This document shows positions 51,801 through 59,945 of a DNA stretch of 64,000 bases, piece after piece. Under the pieces are notes generated by a model. That model was not told where the DNA came from. It saw nothing but the letters and a program-made list of their open reading frames with translations, and did not search any database. Numbering within the stretch: position 1 is the first letter of the stretch; the number at the start of each line of letters is the position of its first letter. The translations under genes and the position numbers were made by a program. Source of the DNA: Pseudobdellovibrio sp031428275 (GTDB taxonomy: Bacteria; Bdellovibrionota; Bdellovibrionia; Bdellovibrionales; Bdellovibrionaceae); contig JANPPC010000010.1 of the NCBI GenBank assembly GCA_031428275.1, forward strand, positions 62,001 through 126,000, written 5' to 3'.

Positions 51801-52470
51801 AGATTGGCCACAGTCGGGCGAGTTAGAATTTAGAAATGTTTCCTTAAGATATGCGCCTCATCTACCGCAAGTTTTAAAAAACGTTAGTTTTAAAATTCCG
51901 TCCGGAGCTAGATCAGGCTTAGTGGGTCGCACGGGTTCGGGTAAATCGACAATTTTTCAAAGCGTGTACCGATTTGTTGATATTGAAAAAGGGCAAATTC
52001 TTTTAGATGGCGTACCCGTACACCAAGTTCCGCTTGAAAGATTAAGAAAAAATTTAGCGGTAATCCCGCAAGACCCGACTTTGTTCATGGGAAGTTTACG
52101 TAGCAATATTGATCGTTACAATGAAGCAACCGACGAAGCTATCATGGGCGTGCTAAAAAAAGTGTCGCTAGAGATCTTCGTACGAAGCTTACCCGATCAG
52201 CTTGAATTCAAGGTGGCTGAAAACGGGGCTAACTTATCTCAGGGGCAGCGCCAGTTGATTTGCTTAGCGCGTGCCTTATTGATGAAAGTAAAAATTATTT
52301 TCTTAGATGAGGCCACGGCCAGCGTGGACGTTGAAACCGACGCAATCGTGCAAAAAGTCATTCGAGAATCCTTAGACGGAATGACCTTGGTAACGATCGC
52401 CCATCGCTTATCAACATTAGATAATTACGACATGATTATTGAATTACGAAACGGGCAAGTCGTTAGCTAG
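48868..52470 (+). CDS. Full-length ABCC-type ABC transporter (TMD-NBD-TMD-NBD)
   Basis: A 1200-residue single-chain exporter. TMD1 spans about 60-340; NBD1 has Walker A GPVGSGKST (414), signature LSGGQKQR (510) and Walker B LILLDDPLSAVD (530). TMD2 spans about 670-960; NBD2 has Walker A GRTGSGKST (1019), signature LSQGQRQL (1122) and FLDEATASVD (1143). NBD1 has Asp where the catalytic Glu should be (LDDPLSAVD), while NBD2 keeps Glu: the asymmetry typical of eukaryotic MRP/CFTR-type ABCC proteins. Bacterial exporters are mostly half transporters. Substrate is unknown. It follows fliW by 18 bases. Confidence 0.9.
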   Translation: MSLLQKIFFYKAQALITLGRTRVLQASDRFELPPDLNPEAIPWDESAVDWSNRKNFLRSLARVSKKNTRRAIGFQIVASAFSFATPFLLHAFITRLQSGNFSSKDLAELCMIAIGFGLCGAGNGLTIQHYFYQTLQFNQIATSLVNKKIFSHALKLSNGAKHKYQVGDIVNYMSSDSDAIADSSITVIDLSNAVLLLVGCTVTLFIYLGWSAIVALVVMGLLIPMTHHLSKSFMHLEDKMMGFRDKRMTLMTQVLNAIRVVKFFVWERSILAEVDEVRKQEIKARRQLAQAEIFWGLIYTSISSVVLFSALLTHVLRGYTVDLALIFTCIAIFGIMEDHFGGLSKFISRLINIFVSTDRITNFLQSDTVVSFEAKINQVDFLKLEQLSFAFNSAQPLIQRLNLELKPGKSLAIVGPVGSGKSTLLHLLLSELKPIEGSILFSTALKSKAYVPQDAYIVNSTLKENIIFGKANVTDLQIEEALRLSALKYDLVSWPAGLSTEIGEKGVNLSGGQKQRVSLARAILADADLILLDDPLSAVDPSTEKWLCDQLIFGAWKEKTRVVVTHRLASLPSFDQILFVENGQHFIGTYKELLINSSTFQKFLKTHDENTVKELNSTHQMSQAVAVASEGGDTTRITEDEDRAIGAVEKTVYFDYINALGGPKNRRKWILFLLFAFAIIAVATPLLQKLWLSQSNKMTTLTSLQVICIYGVLGAVTMLASYLNRMIWTRRGIEAGNTFHDQMIRSVLAAPIRFFDSTPVGRILQRFSRDMESVDVHLQWSFVSTIHSLFHVLISFLLIILVLPLVAFFMIPILWMYYRIQNDYRRVAREIKRLDSLARSPRYAHFKETLQGLHVIRAFNQTHWAMDQFYAKIKYATEIFHTHYVLNRWFSARLPLIGAAISATTGLMIVLSSYRGWIGAGIAGLVTIYAIDFWRHLNWGVRIFSDLESRMTSVERLHYYANIQPEKNVTGQLALIAEDWPQSGELEFRNVSLRYAPHLPQVLKNVSFKIPSGARSGLVGRTGSGKSTIFQSVYRFVDIEKGQILLDGVPVHQVPLERLRKNLAVIPQDPTLFMGSLRSNIDRYNEATDEAIMGVLKKVSLEIFVRSLPDQLEFKVAENGANLSQGQRQLICLARALLMKVKIIFLDEATASVDVETDAIVQKVIRESLDGMTLVTIAHRLSTLDNYDMIIELRNGQVVS

Positions 52471-52489
52471 ATAACCGCGAAAGTCGTAA

Positions 52490-52511
52490 AGCTCAAAGAT
52501 TTTACTGAGCT
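52490..52511. terminator. Short hairpin between convergent ABC transporter and rmuC
   Basis: AGCTCA (52490-52495) and TGAGCT (52506-52511) form a 6-bp stem with a 10-base AT-rich loop. It covers the rmuC stop and has no T run, so it is weak as an intrinsic terminator. Confidence 0.35.
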
Positions 52512-53673
52512 ATTCGATCATCGAAGTTGGTGGTAAAGACTTTTCGGCTTTTGCCCCTAGCTCTTTTAGTTTTTCAACTTGCGAAATAAGATTTCCGCGA
52601 CCTTGCGACATTTTGCCCATGATATCTGAATGTGCGGATTGGGCAGAGCCCATTTTCTTACCTAGGTCTTCTAAGTCTTTTACGATACCCGCAAATTTGT
52701 CGTAAAGATCGCCGCCGCGCTTCGCAATATCTAAAGCATTCTGCTGTTGGCGCTCTTGTTTCCAAAGTGACGAAACCGTACGTAAAGTTGAAAGTAAAGT
52801 TGTCGGGCTAACGATTGCGATGTTTTTATCCCAGGCTTGTTCAAATAAGTCTGGTTTTAAGCGAAATGCCAATGCGAACGCGGGTTCAAGGGGCATAAAA
52901 AGCATAACAAAGTCAGGAGATATAATTTTTTCAGCTAAATGATACTTTTTGCTAGATAAGTCATTTACGTGACGCTTTAAAGATTCAACGTGCGCCAGCG
53001 CAAATTTTTCGCGTTCGCCTTCGGGCGCATTCACCGATGCTTCGTAGGCCGTTAGTGTCATTTTCGAATCAACGATTAAGTGTTTCCCGTCCGGAAGCTT
53101 TACGATGACATCTGGGCGTAACATTTCGCCGCCCATTCCGCGCAAAGTTTCTTGCGTGAAAAACTCTTCACCTTTTCGTAAGCCCGAACGTTCTAAAATA
53201 TTCTCTAAAATCATCTCGCCCCAATTGCCTTGTGTTTTATTTTCACCTTTAAGCGCTAACGCCAAATTCGAAGCCTCTTTTGACATGGTTTGATTCAGCT
53301 CGATTAGTTTTGAAATCTCGCCCTTTAAATGGCTTCGTTCAGAGCGTTCATTTGAATAAGTCTCTTCCACTTTTTTCTCGAAATCTTTGATACGCTCTTT
53401 TAGCGGATCTAAAATTCCTGTAAGCTGACGAAAATTCTGGTCAGTCATTTTGGTTGATTTATCGTCGAATATTTTTTGCGCTAGGTTTTCAAATTGCAGA
53501 GTTAATTGCTTTTGCATGTCGCCTGACTGAGACTTTTGAAGTTCAGCCGTGGCTTCGGTTAATTCAAACTTAGTTTTCCAGGTGTTGGTTTCGATGCGTA
53601 GACGCGAATAAACGATAAAGCCCACGACCAGGGCTCCGGCTAAAAATCCTAAAACGGCAGCTACGATTAACAT
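52510..53673 (-). CDS. rmuC: RmuC-family protein
   Basis: 387 residues. An N-terminal TM (MLIVAAVLGFLAGALVVGFIVYSRL) is followed by a coiled coil (about 30-140) and the PD-(D/E)xK-like RmuC nuclease domain: GENKTQGNWGEMILENILERSGLRKGEEFFTQ, RPDVIVKLPDGKHLIVDSKMTLTAYE, FMPLEPAF and the VSPTTLLSTLRTVSSLWKQERQQ end. RmuC limits DNA inversions and may cut DNA at the membrane. Confidence 0.94.
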   Translation of the reverse strand: MLIVAAVLGFLAGALVVGFIVYSRLRIETNTWKTKFELTEATAELQKSQSGDMQKQLTLQFENLAQKIFDDKSTKMTDQNFRQLTGILDPLKERIKDFEKKVEETYSNERSERSHLKGEISKLIELNQTMSKEASNLALALKGENKTQGNWGEMILENILERSGLRKGEEFFTQETLRGMGGEMLRPDVIVKLPDGKHLIVDSKMTLTAYEASVNAPEGEREKFALAHVESLKRHVNDLSSKKYHLAEKIISPDFVMLFMPLEPAFALAFRLKPDLFEQAWDKNIAIVSPTTLLSTLRTVSSLWKQERQQQNALDIAKRGGDLYDKFAGIVKDLEDLGKKMGSAQSAHSDIMGKMSQGRGNLISQVEKLKELGAKAEKSLPPTSMIE

Positions 53674-53729
53674 ATAAACTCCTTAGAAAAGACGTACTCA
53701 GGTTACCAAAATTTTGCTAGGATGTCCCC

Positions 53730-54608
53730 ATGACAAAGACAAATGCATGGTTTTCAGCAGCGCGTCCCAAAACTCTATCAGCCTCGCTGGTGCCAATCAT
53801 CGCAGCTACGGGTCTAGCGCAGGGATTAGGTTACAATATACAATGGTGGATTGTCGTTTGCGCGCTTATGGCTAGTTTTTGTATTCAAATCGGAACTAAT
53901 TTTGTTAACGACGCGATGGACTTTAAAAAAGGTGCTGATACTGAAAGCCGAATTGGGCCCATGCGAGTGACTCAGCAGGGGCATTTTAGTTTTAAGGAAG
54001 TGATGACGTTTGCGACTTTATTTTTTATCGCAGCGGCGGTGTTCGGAATTCCGTTAGTTTTATTAGGCGGAGTTCCCATTTTAATGATCGGACTTATTTC
54101 TATTGCAATGGGTTACGCTTACACTTCGGGGCCTGTTCCGTTAGCGTATAATGGTTTGGGTGATTTGTTTGTTATAATATTTTTTGGCTTAGTCGCCGTG
54201 GGCGGACTTTTCTTTTTGTTAACGGGTACCTACCAGCTTTCAACTTTTATTGTTGGTTTGCAGATCGGCTTTTTAAGCACGGTATTGATCGCCATCAATA
54301 ATTTGCGCGATATGAACCAAGATAAACTAGTAAATAAGAAAACTTTAGCTGTGCGTTTGGGTCTAAAGGGCGGCCGCCTGTGGATTGCATTTTTGTTGAT
54401 CGCGCCTTATTTAGCAGGTTACTATTGGCTTTATAACCAAAGAATGTGGGTTTATTTAGTGCCGATGTTTGCGTTTCCACTGGGACTATCGATTGGCAAA
54501 AAAGTTTTTCGAACCGAGCCGAGCCCCGAGTACAACCGCTTTTTAGCCATGTCTGCGGCGTATAGTTTATTATTTAGTATTTTATTGGCGATTGGGTTTC
54601 ATATCTAA
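53730..54608 (+). CDS. menA: 1,4-dihydroxy-2-naphthoate polyprenyltransferase
   Basis: 292 residues, UbiA family, about nine helices; attaches a polyprenyl chain to dihydroxynaphthoate, making demethylmenaquinone. Both Asp-rich motifs are intact: NDAMDFKKGADTESRIGP (from N60) and NNLRDMNQDKLVNKKTLAVRLG (from N190). N-terminal WFSAARPKTLSASLVPII is MenA-like. First gene of the quinone island; menC starts immediately after its stop. Confidence 0.95.
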   Translation: MTKTNAWFSAARPKTLSASLVPIIAATGLAQGLGYNIQWWIVVCALMASFCIQIGTNFVNDAMDFKKGADTESRIGPMRVTQQGHFSFKEVMTFATLFFIAAAVFGIPLVLLGGVPILMIGLISIAMGYAYTSGPVPLAYNGLGDLFVIIFFGLVAVGGLFFLLTGTYQLSTFIVGLQIGFLSTVLIAINNLRDMNQDKLVNKKTLAVRLGLKGGRLWIAFLLIAPYLAGYYWLYNQRMWVYLVPMFAFPLGLSIGKKVFRTEPSPEYNRFLAMSAAYSLLFSILLAIGFHI

Positions 54609-55505
54609 ATGAAAACATATCATTCACCTTATTCTTTGCAGAAAAAAATGAAGTTGAATGTCAAAGACAAATCGTTAACTCGTGAAGGAGTTTTAATCAA
54701 AGTCGTTGATGGCCAAAATTTTGGCGTTGCTGATCTTGCTCCTTGGCCTGAACTTGGTGATCTTACGTGGCAACAAGAATTAAAGAGCAAGGGTAGTCTT
54801 TTTCAGCGGACTTTTCAGTTGGCCCTCGAAGATCTAGATGCTCGTAAAAAAAATACTTCTTTACTAAAAGATCAAACGGTTACGAATAATATTTTAATTA
54901 CTGATTTTTCGTTGCAAGATCCCAAAGATAATATGTTGATTGGGCAGACCCTCAAGATAAAAGGTTCGACCGAAATACAAGGCTTAGCGCGATTTATTCA
55001 TGCCTTGCCAAAAGAAGTAAAGATTAGAATCGATTTCAATGGCTGTTTGACGTCCGAATTATTTGAAAGTTTTTTGGGTAAGATCTTTTTGGTAGTCGAC
55101 AGGATCGAATACATCGAAGACCCAACAATCTACGACATCGAAACTTGGTCTGGCTGGAATCAAATGATTCCGCTGGCTTGGGATTTTCAATCTGAATCGC
55201 CGGCGGCATTTAGTTACAGTTATCGAATTGTTAAGCCAACGCGAATGGCGGTTCCTGAAAAGATTGATTATACGCTTACTTCGGATATGGGGCACCCCGT
55301 AGGCTTGGCCCATAGCCTTCGAATCGCGCAAAATTTTGCATTGAATGCGTCTGGTTTATTAACTTTAGATTTATTTGAACCGACTGCTTTTCATCAGTAC
55401 TTTCTACAAAGCGACAATAAGTTAAATTTCTCAAAGCAAGCCCTCAGCGATTCAGGCATCGGAATGACTGACGAACTTAACAAGCTTGAATGGTTAATAC
55501 TGTGA
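54609..55505 (+). CDS. menC: o-Succinylbenzoate synthase
   Basis: 298 residues, enolase superfamily; dehydrates SHCHC to o-succinylbenzoate. The sequence is strongly diverged but the catalytic set is in order: KxK in GQTLKIKG, Asp in RIDFNG, Glu in IEYIEDP, Asp in ALAWDFQSE-like (PLAWDFQSE) and Lys in RIVKPTRM. The N-terminal capping part is shorter than usual. Context between menA and menE supports the call. Confidence 0.88.
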   Translation: MKTYHSPYSLQKKMKLNVKDKSLTREGVLIKVVDGQNFGVADLAPWPELGDLTWQQELKSKGSLFQRTFQLALEDLDARKKNTSLLKDQTVTNNILITDFSLQDPKDNMLIGQTLKIKGSTEIQGLARFIHALPKEVKIRIDFNGCLTSELFESFLGKIFLVVDRIEYIEDPTIYDIETWSGWNQMIPLAWDFQSESPAAFSYSYRIVKPTRMAVPEKIDYTLTSDMGHPVGLAHSLRIAQNFALNASGLLTLDLFEPTAFHQYFLQSDNKLNFSKQALSDSGIGMTDELNKLEWLIL

Positions 55506-56620
55506 TTTTCGACTTCAACGAAGGCGCTGACAATCAGCTACTGATTAATCCTCGTTTACCTGAAGATGAGAAAACAATCTTTGCCGAGCTACTGGCCGTG
55601 TTTCAAAAAAAATTCGGTACAAAAAATTATTTTTTGGTTCCTAGTTCAGGTTCGTCCAAAAAAGCCAGCGAAAGTGTAAAGCTGATCGCATTGCACAGAG
55701 AAGCCGTACTAAATTCGGCCCAACGTTATAATAATTATTTTCACGCCACTTCGGCGCACCACTGGGGATTGGTACTTCCCCATTTTCACGTGGCTGGTCT
55801 AGGCGCCTACGCCCGGGCCCACTTAGCTGGCTCGAGAGTAATCGAAAATTCATATTCTGATCCCGAAATAAAATTTCTATCTTTGGTGCCTGCGCAGTTA
55901 TTCGATTTCGTTACTCAACAAATAATCGCGCCTAAGAATTTACAAATGGTTCTGGTTGGGGCCGGGGTGCTTAATGCCGAGGTGAAGGCAAAGGCGATCG
56001 TTTTAGGTTGGCCTTTAGTTGAAACTTATGGAATGAGCGAAACCGCATCGTTAATTTGTGTAAAAGAAAAAAGTAAACTTCATGCATTGCCCGGCGTAGA
56101 AATAAAAACCGAAGGTGGAAAAGTAAAGATAAAATGTAATTCTTTACTGACGTGCTATTTGCAAAAGAAAAATACAGAAATTTTTATAACCGAGCCTGTG
56201 CTAGACGGTTGGTTTCAGACCGAAGATCAAGCTCAGATTGTTAAACATACAAACGGTGATCAGATTAATCTATTAGGCCGATCGTCAGAGTATATTAAAA
56301 TATTAGGCGAAGGCGTTTCTTTGGCCGAATTGAAAGATAGACTGGACTCTATTTCGTTTAGGCGGCAGATTCCGCATGCAGCGATCGCTCTGGTCGATTT
56401 GCAAGATGATAGGTCGGGTCACCAGCTTATATTAGCAGTAGAAAATACCGTAAAATCAGAGATAATAGTACAGTTGCTAGCTGAATTTAATCAGAGCGTT
56501 CGTCCTTACGAGAAGATAAAAAAAGTCGTTAACGTGGACAAAATTCCAGTAACAGCACTTGGCAAGATAAGAACTCAAGAATTAAAAGAAATTATGCTTA
56601 AAGTATTAAAGGCGGAATGA
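55490..56620 (+). CDS. menE: o-Succinylbenzoate-CoA ligase, compact
   Basis: 376 residues, about 80 shorter than typical MenE. Acyl-adenylate superfamily motifs are present: VPSSGSSKKASESVKLI (P-loop-like A3, unusual in having no TTG), LVETYGMSETAS (A5), DGWFQTEDQAQI (A7), GRSSEYIKILGEGVSL (A8) and the catalytic Lys in VTALGKIRTQEL (A10). The N-terminal subdomain is trimmed. Overlaps menC by 16 bases, so they are co-translated. Confidence 0.85.
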   Translation: MVNTVIFDFNEGADNQLLINPRLPEDEKTIFAELLAVFQKKFGTKNYFLVPSSGSSKKASESVKLIALHREAVLNSAQRYNNYFHATSAHHWGLVLPHFHVAGLGAYARAHLAGSRVIENSYSDPEIKFLSLVPAQLFDFVTQQIIAPKNLQMVLVGAGVLNAEVKAKAIVLGWPLVETYGMSETASLICVKEKSKLHALPGVEIKTEGGKVKIKCNSLLTCYLQKKNTEIFITEPVLDGWFQTEDQAQIVKHTNGDQINLLGRSSEYIKILGEGVSLAELKDRLDSISFRRQIPHAAIALVDLQDDRSGHQLILAVENTVKSEIIVQLLAEFNQSVRPYEKIKKVVNVDKIPVTALGKIRTQELKEIMLKVLKAE

Positions 56621-56925
56621 ACATGAAAAAATACGATGTACCTTGGGAAGTCGGTTCAGTATTTATTTGCACTAAGTGCGGAGCAAAATACGATGAAGGC
56701 GATTTAGCCGAAGACGCTAAAAAACAGATTCGTAAAGTACTTAAAGAAAAAGATGCTAACAAAAAAATTCGGGTCATGACATCTGGCTGTTTAAGTGTTT
56801 GCTATCCCGAAGAGCAGACCTTCGCCTTTATGCCAAACGATGGTCCCACTGAAGTCTATACGACAAAATTAGATTTAAAGACGGCCATTGAAGACATCAG
56901 TAAACTGGTAAATAAGAAAATTTAA
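56617..56925 (+). CDS. Thioredoxin-like [2Fe-2S] ferredoxin-type protein
   Basis: 102 residues (100 if ATG 56623 is used). Cysteines lie as C-x2-C (FICTKCGAKY) and C-x3-C (TSGCLSVCYPEEQTFAFMPNDGP), matching the thioredoxin-like 2Fe-2S family, whose members are electron carriers. The fold end (VYTTKLDLKTAIEDISKLVN) is typical. The start overlaps menE. It may support an oxidoreductive step near the quinone pathway, but no specific role can be given. Confidence 0.75.
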   Translation: MNMKKYDVPWEVGSVFICTKCGAKYDEGDLAEDAKKQIRKVLKEKDANKKIRVMTSGCLSVCYPEEQTFAFMPNDGPTEVYTTKLDLKTAIEDISKLVNKKI

Positions 56926-56935
56926 ATTAACGAGC

Positions 56936-57412
56936 TTATGTACCCATTCTTTTTTCGCTAGCCGATTCTTCGTTCATAATCTTTTCGATCTCATCGGCTG
57001 ACCATAACTTACCTTTGCCCACCCCGGGGCAAAAGCTGGCAACGTCTGACTTCCAAGCTTTAGCGTTCATCACATCAGGCCAGAACGGCCAAGTGCGGCA
57101 CTGCGAAGGGCGGCCTTCATAGACCGTGCAGCGTTTATTTTCTAAAAACATACAGTCGGGTCGCTTAGGGTCTTCTTTTAAGTGCCAGACCGTTCCGGTT
57201 TGAGCACAATATTTTTTAGTAAATTCTCCTACGCGCATATTCATCACTTTGGCAAAACGCTGTCGATCTTCTAAAGTTAGAAAAACATAACCGTATTCGC
57301 CGTGTGACGTGCAGCACTTTCCCGAACCTTGGCATTCGAAACGTAAACCGTTCTGGTAGAATTTTTTGGTCTGGATCGTCGTTTCTGCGGCCGCTTTTTT
57401 TTCGTTAGGCAT
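56936..57412 (-). CDS. YkgJ-family cysteine-cluster protein
   Basis: 158 residues. The Cys pattern FECQGSGKCCTSHGEYGYVFLT, KYCAQTGTVW, PDCMFLENKRCTVYEGRPSQCRTWPFWPD and ASFCPG fits the YkgJ/FliB-like Cys-rich (CxxxCC) zinc- or iron-cluster family. Biochemical role of the family is not established. It overlaps the thioesterase gene by one base on the minus strand. Confidence 0.88.
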   Translation of the reverse strand: MPNEKKAAAETTIQTKKFYQNGLRFECQGSGKCCTSHGEYGYVFLTLEDRQRFAKVMNMRVGEFTKKYCAQTGTVWHLKEDPKRPDCMFLENKRCTVYEGRPSQCRTWPFWPDVMNAKAWKSDVASFCPGVGKGKLWSADEIEKIMNEESASEKRMGT

Positions 57413-57831
57413 TAGCTTGTCTCGTTATAAAAAGGTTTAAGTTTTAATTTCAGAATCTCGGGCAGGGTCGATTTTTGAAAAGTTTTTGGATCAATGCAAG
57501 TATGAACCAACTGAACGACGGCGTGTTTATTAGGGCCTTGAAGAAATTCGTAGCCCAGTTTGAAAGAAGATGATGAAAAATCGATCACGCGAACATGAAT
57601 TTCGTATGTTTCGCCGGCTTTGAAGGGGCGTAAATAATCGGCTTCGCTGTGACGAATCGGAAGCAGGTATTTTTGATCTATAAACCATTCTTTCCAGGTA
57701 AAGCCGCAGGCCTGAACAAAGCCTTCGTAAGCATCGTGGGCCAGTATCATGATATGAGCGAAAAACATGATGCCTGCTGGATCAGCTTGGTGAAACTTAA
57801 TAGTCACTTGAGTTTTGTAGACTTCAGCCAT
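57412..57831 (-). CDS. Hotdog-fold acyl-CoA thioesterase, possible DHNA-CoA thioesterase
   Basis: 139 residues from ATG 57831; longer forms reach into the divergent gene's leader and are rejected. 4HBT-type start VTIKFHQADPAGIMFFAHIMILAHDAYEGFVQACGF with the catalytic Asp (QADPAG), and RHSEADYLRPFKAGETYEIHVRVIDFSSSSFKLGYEF. Such proteins include YbgC and the cyanobacterial DHNA-CoA thioesterase (MenI); the location inside a menaquinone cluster favours the latter, but no motif separates them by eye. Confidence 0.8.
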   Translation of the reverse strand: MAEVYKTQVTIKFHQADPAGIMFFAHIMILAHDAYEGFVQACGFTWKEWFIDQKYLLPIRHSEADYLRPFKAGETYEIHVRVIDFSSSSFKLGYEFLQGPNKHAVVQLVHTCIDPKTFQKSTLPEILKLKLKPFYNETS

Positions 57832-57897
57832 AGATCGAGTGTATGCCTTAGCTTGCCTTGACTCAAGGCAAAGAATTAACAAAACTATAATGGCGTC

Positions 57898-58857
57898 ATG
57901 GACTACAAAATATATTCTCCACAAGATTTTCCGGCCTACTTACCAAAGCTTAATCTGCTTTACGATGATCTATTTTCGGGTGGTAAGGGTTTTCGCGCTC
58001 AATTAATCGGACTGGTCAGCGAACCTTTAAGTTTGCCGGTTTCAACGCAAAATCTTTTAGGCCAGACGATCGAATTTATTCACAACGCCTCTTTACTGCA
58101 CGATGATTTAGTCGATCGATCGCAACTTCGCCGAGGCAAAAAAGCGGCCTGGACTAAATACACGCCCGAGTACGCGGTGCTTGCGGGTGATTACCTGTTA
58201 GCAAGGGTCATGGTCAACTTATCGAGCCATGGCAATATTAAGCTTGTTCAATATACCAGCGGAATTATCTCAGATTTACTTGAAGGTGAATGGTTGCAAG
58301 ATTCAATCGTCGGTGACTTTTTCGTCACGGTAGAGCAATTGGATCGGGTGCATTTTTTAAAAACTGCATCGCTATTTAAATGGTGTTTACGAGCACCGTT
58401 TATCGCTAAAGAGAACTACGACGTAAACTTGCACCAAATCTTAAATGAAATGGGTTCAATATTGGGCCAGCTGTTTCAGCGTAGCGATGACTTACTTGAT
58501 TTTGATATCCGAAATCATGAAGGTAAAGCCGTACTCGGAGATTTAAAATCGGGCTATCTTAACTCGTTCGGCGCATTTATTTCGAACAAAATGAGCCGTG
58601 CACAGATTGACCAGATGATTAAGGCGCATGATCTGGCGCAGATGAAGTTAATATTTTCGAATGATCCGGCTGTGGCAGAGCAGATTTTTTTGAAAAAGGT
58701 GTCAGAGTTCGACCAAGTAAACACAAAACTGATCGACTTGTACGCGCACCATCTAGCAACTTTAGAAAAAATGCTTACAGGTCAAGAAAAAGAGCTTATT
58801 AAAAATTTAGCTCCGCTAACTGAATTACTCTACTGGCGCAGAAAGCCGAAAGCGTGA
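57898..58857 (+). CDS. Polyprenyl diphosphate synthase
   Basis: 319 residues; elongates isoprenyl diphosphate to a long all-trans chain, here probably the menaquinone side chain. The FARM HDDLVDRSQLRRGK (Asp69, Asp70, Asp73) and the SARM RSDDLLDFDIRNHEGK (from D197) are intact; the large Lys/Gly start GGKGFRAQLI is typical. Chain length cannot be read off. Divergent from the thioesterase with 66 bases between. Confidence 0.92.
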   Translation: MDYKIYSPQDFPAYLPKLNLLYDDLFSGGKGFRAQLIGLVSEPLSLPVSTQNLLGQTIEFIHNASLLHDDLVDRSQLRRGKKAAWTKYTPEYAVLAGDYLLARVMVNLSSHGNIKLVQYTSGIISDLLEGEWLQDSIVGDFFVTVEQLDRVHFLKTASLFKWCLRAPFIAKENYDVNLHQILNEMGSILGQLFQRSDDLLDFDIRNHEGKAVLGDLKSGYLNSFGAFISNKMSRAQIDQMIKAHDLAQMKLIFSNDPAVAEQIFLKKVSEFDQVNTKLIDLYAHHLATLEKMLTGQEKELIKNLAPLTELLYWRRKPKA

Positions 58858-59945
58858 CGGCGCACCGGTTTATCAGTGTAAAGAAAGCAGATCCGCTTTT
58901 TAAAAAATACTTACTTGGTAAGGCCGATTCCGGTCTGCGCCCTATTCCGATAGAAACATTTAATTTAGGTTCACCCGAAGAGACCGTTACTTTCGAACTA
59001 TTAGACGAGGCTAACTTAAAACGGCCGTCGAAGTTTGAGTTTATTTCGCGTTTAATTAAGTTACCGACTTTTTTGTTAATTTTAATGCCATTGTTTTACG
59101 TGCTAACAAAAAATTATGTTGATGAGCGGTTTTATGATCCGTTTTCTGTTACGTTGGCGGCGATTTCAATGCTATTTTTGTTTGCCGGTTTAAATATTCG
59201 TAATGATGTAGTCGATCACTTGTCGGGTTTTGACCGCGTTAATATTTCGTATACTCCGAAGCCGATCATGAGCGGGTGGATTGCAACCTGGCGCGCTTCG
59301 CAGATTTCATGGATCTTGATCGGGGTTTCGTTTATTATTTCTTTACCCATCTTCATTTTGCAGGCTGAGCTTTTTAAACTTTTGGCTGTCGTAACTACCC
59401 TTTTAGTTATTTCACAGTTTTTTGAAAAGAATTCTTACAAGCAAAATTGGTTGGGCGAATGGGCCTTATTTCTTTTGTTGGGGCCAGCCCTAGTTTCGGG
59501 TTATCAGGTTTCTTTGGGCGGCGGAATTGATACCGAAGTTTTATCATTTGGTGTTATGTGGGGATCGGCATGTTTATTCTTGATTCACGTTAATAATTTT
59601 AGCCACTTATTAACTTCATCGCAGGCGCGTATTCAAAATACGATGACTAAAATGGGTTTTGATAAGGCAAAAAGATTTTTAATTGCCTGGTGGACGGTTT
59701 ATTTTATTTTCTGGTTTTTATTTCACTGGTTTTTCGGTGGTCTGTTCTGGACATTATTCGGCACCGCCGCTTTAGTGTTCTGGTCCCTGCCCTTATTTTT
59801 AAAGATCGGTCAGATCCACAGTCCTATAGGCTCAAGGTTGAAAGAAATTCGCCGCGAATCACTTAAGACATTTTTAATGATGGTCGCGATCTTGGTGGCT
59901 GAAAACTTATGGTACATAGGGGTAAAACTGGATTGGACGATTTAA
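58854..59945 (+). CDS. UbiA-like protein with a lost second Asp motif
   Basis: 363 residues from GTG 58854, which overlaps the previous stop. About nine helices. It looks like a second, strongly diverged MenA paralogue: the first motif survives as NIRNDVVDHLSGFDR (N117-D121), but the second, NNLRD..D in MenA, reads NNFSHLLTSSQARIQNTMTKMG (from N247) with both Asp residues gone. Since that motif binds the diphosphate via Mg, normal prenyl transfer is doubtful. A 60-residue N-terminal extension is present. It could be a partner subunit or use a different substrate. Confidence 0.65.
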   Translation: MTAHRFISVKKADPLFKKYLLGKADSGLRPIPIETFNLGSPEETVTFELLDEANLKRPSKFEFISRLIKLPTFLLILMPLFYVLTKNYVDERFYDPFSVTLAAISMLFLFAGLNIRNDVVDHLSGFDRVNISYTPKPIMSGWIATWRASQISWILIGVSFIISLPIFILQAELFKLLAVVTTLLVISQFFEKNSYKQNWLGEWALFLLLGPALVSGYQVSLGGGIDTEVLSFGVMWGSACLFLIHVNNFSHLLTSSQARIQNTMTKMGFDKAKRFLIAWWTVYFIFWFLFHWFFGGLFWTLFGTAALVFWSLPLFLKIGQIHSPIGSRLKEIRRESLKTFLMMVAILVAENLWYIGVKLDWTI

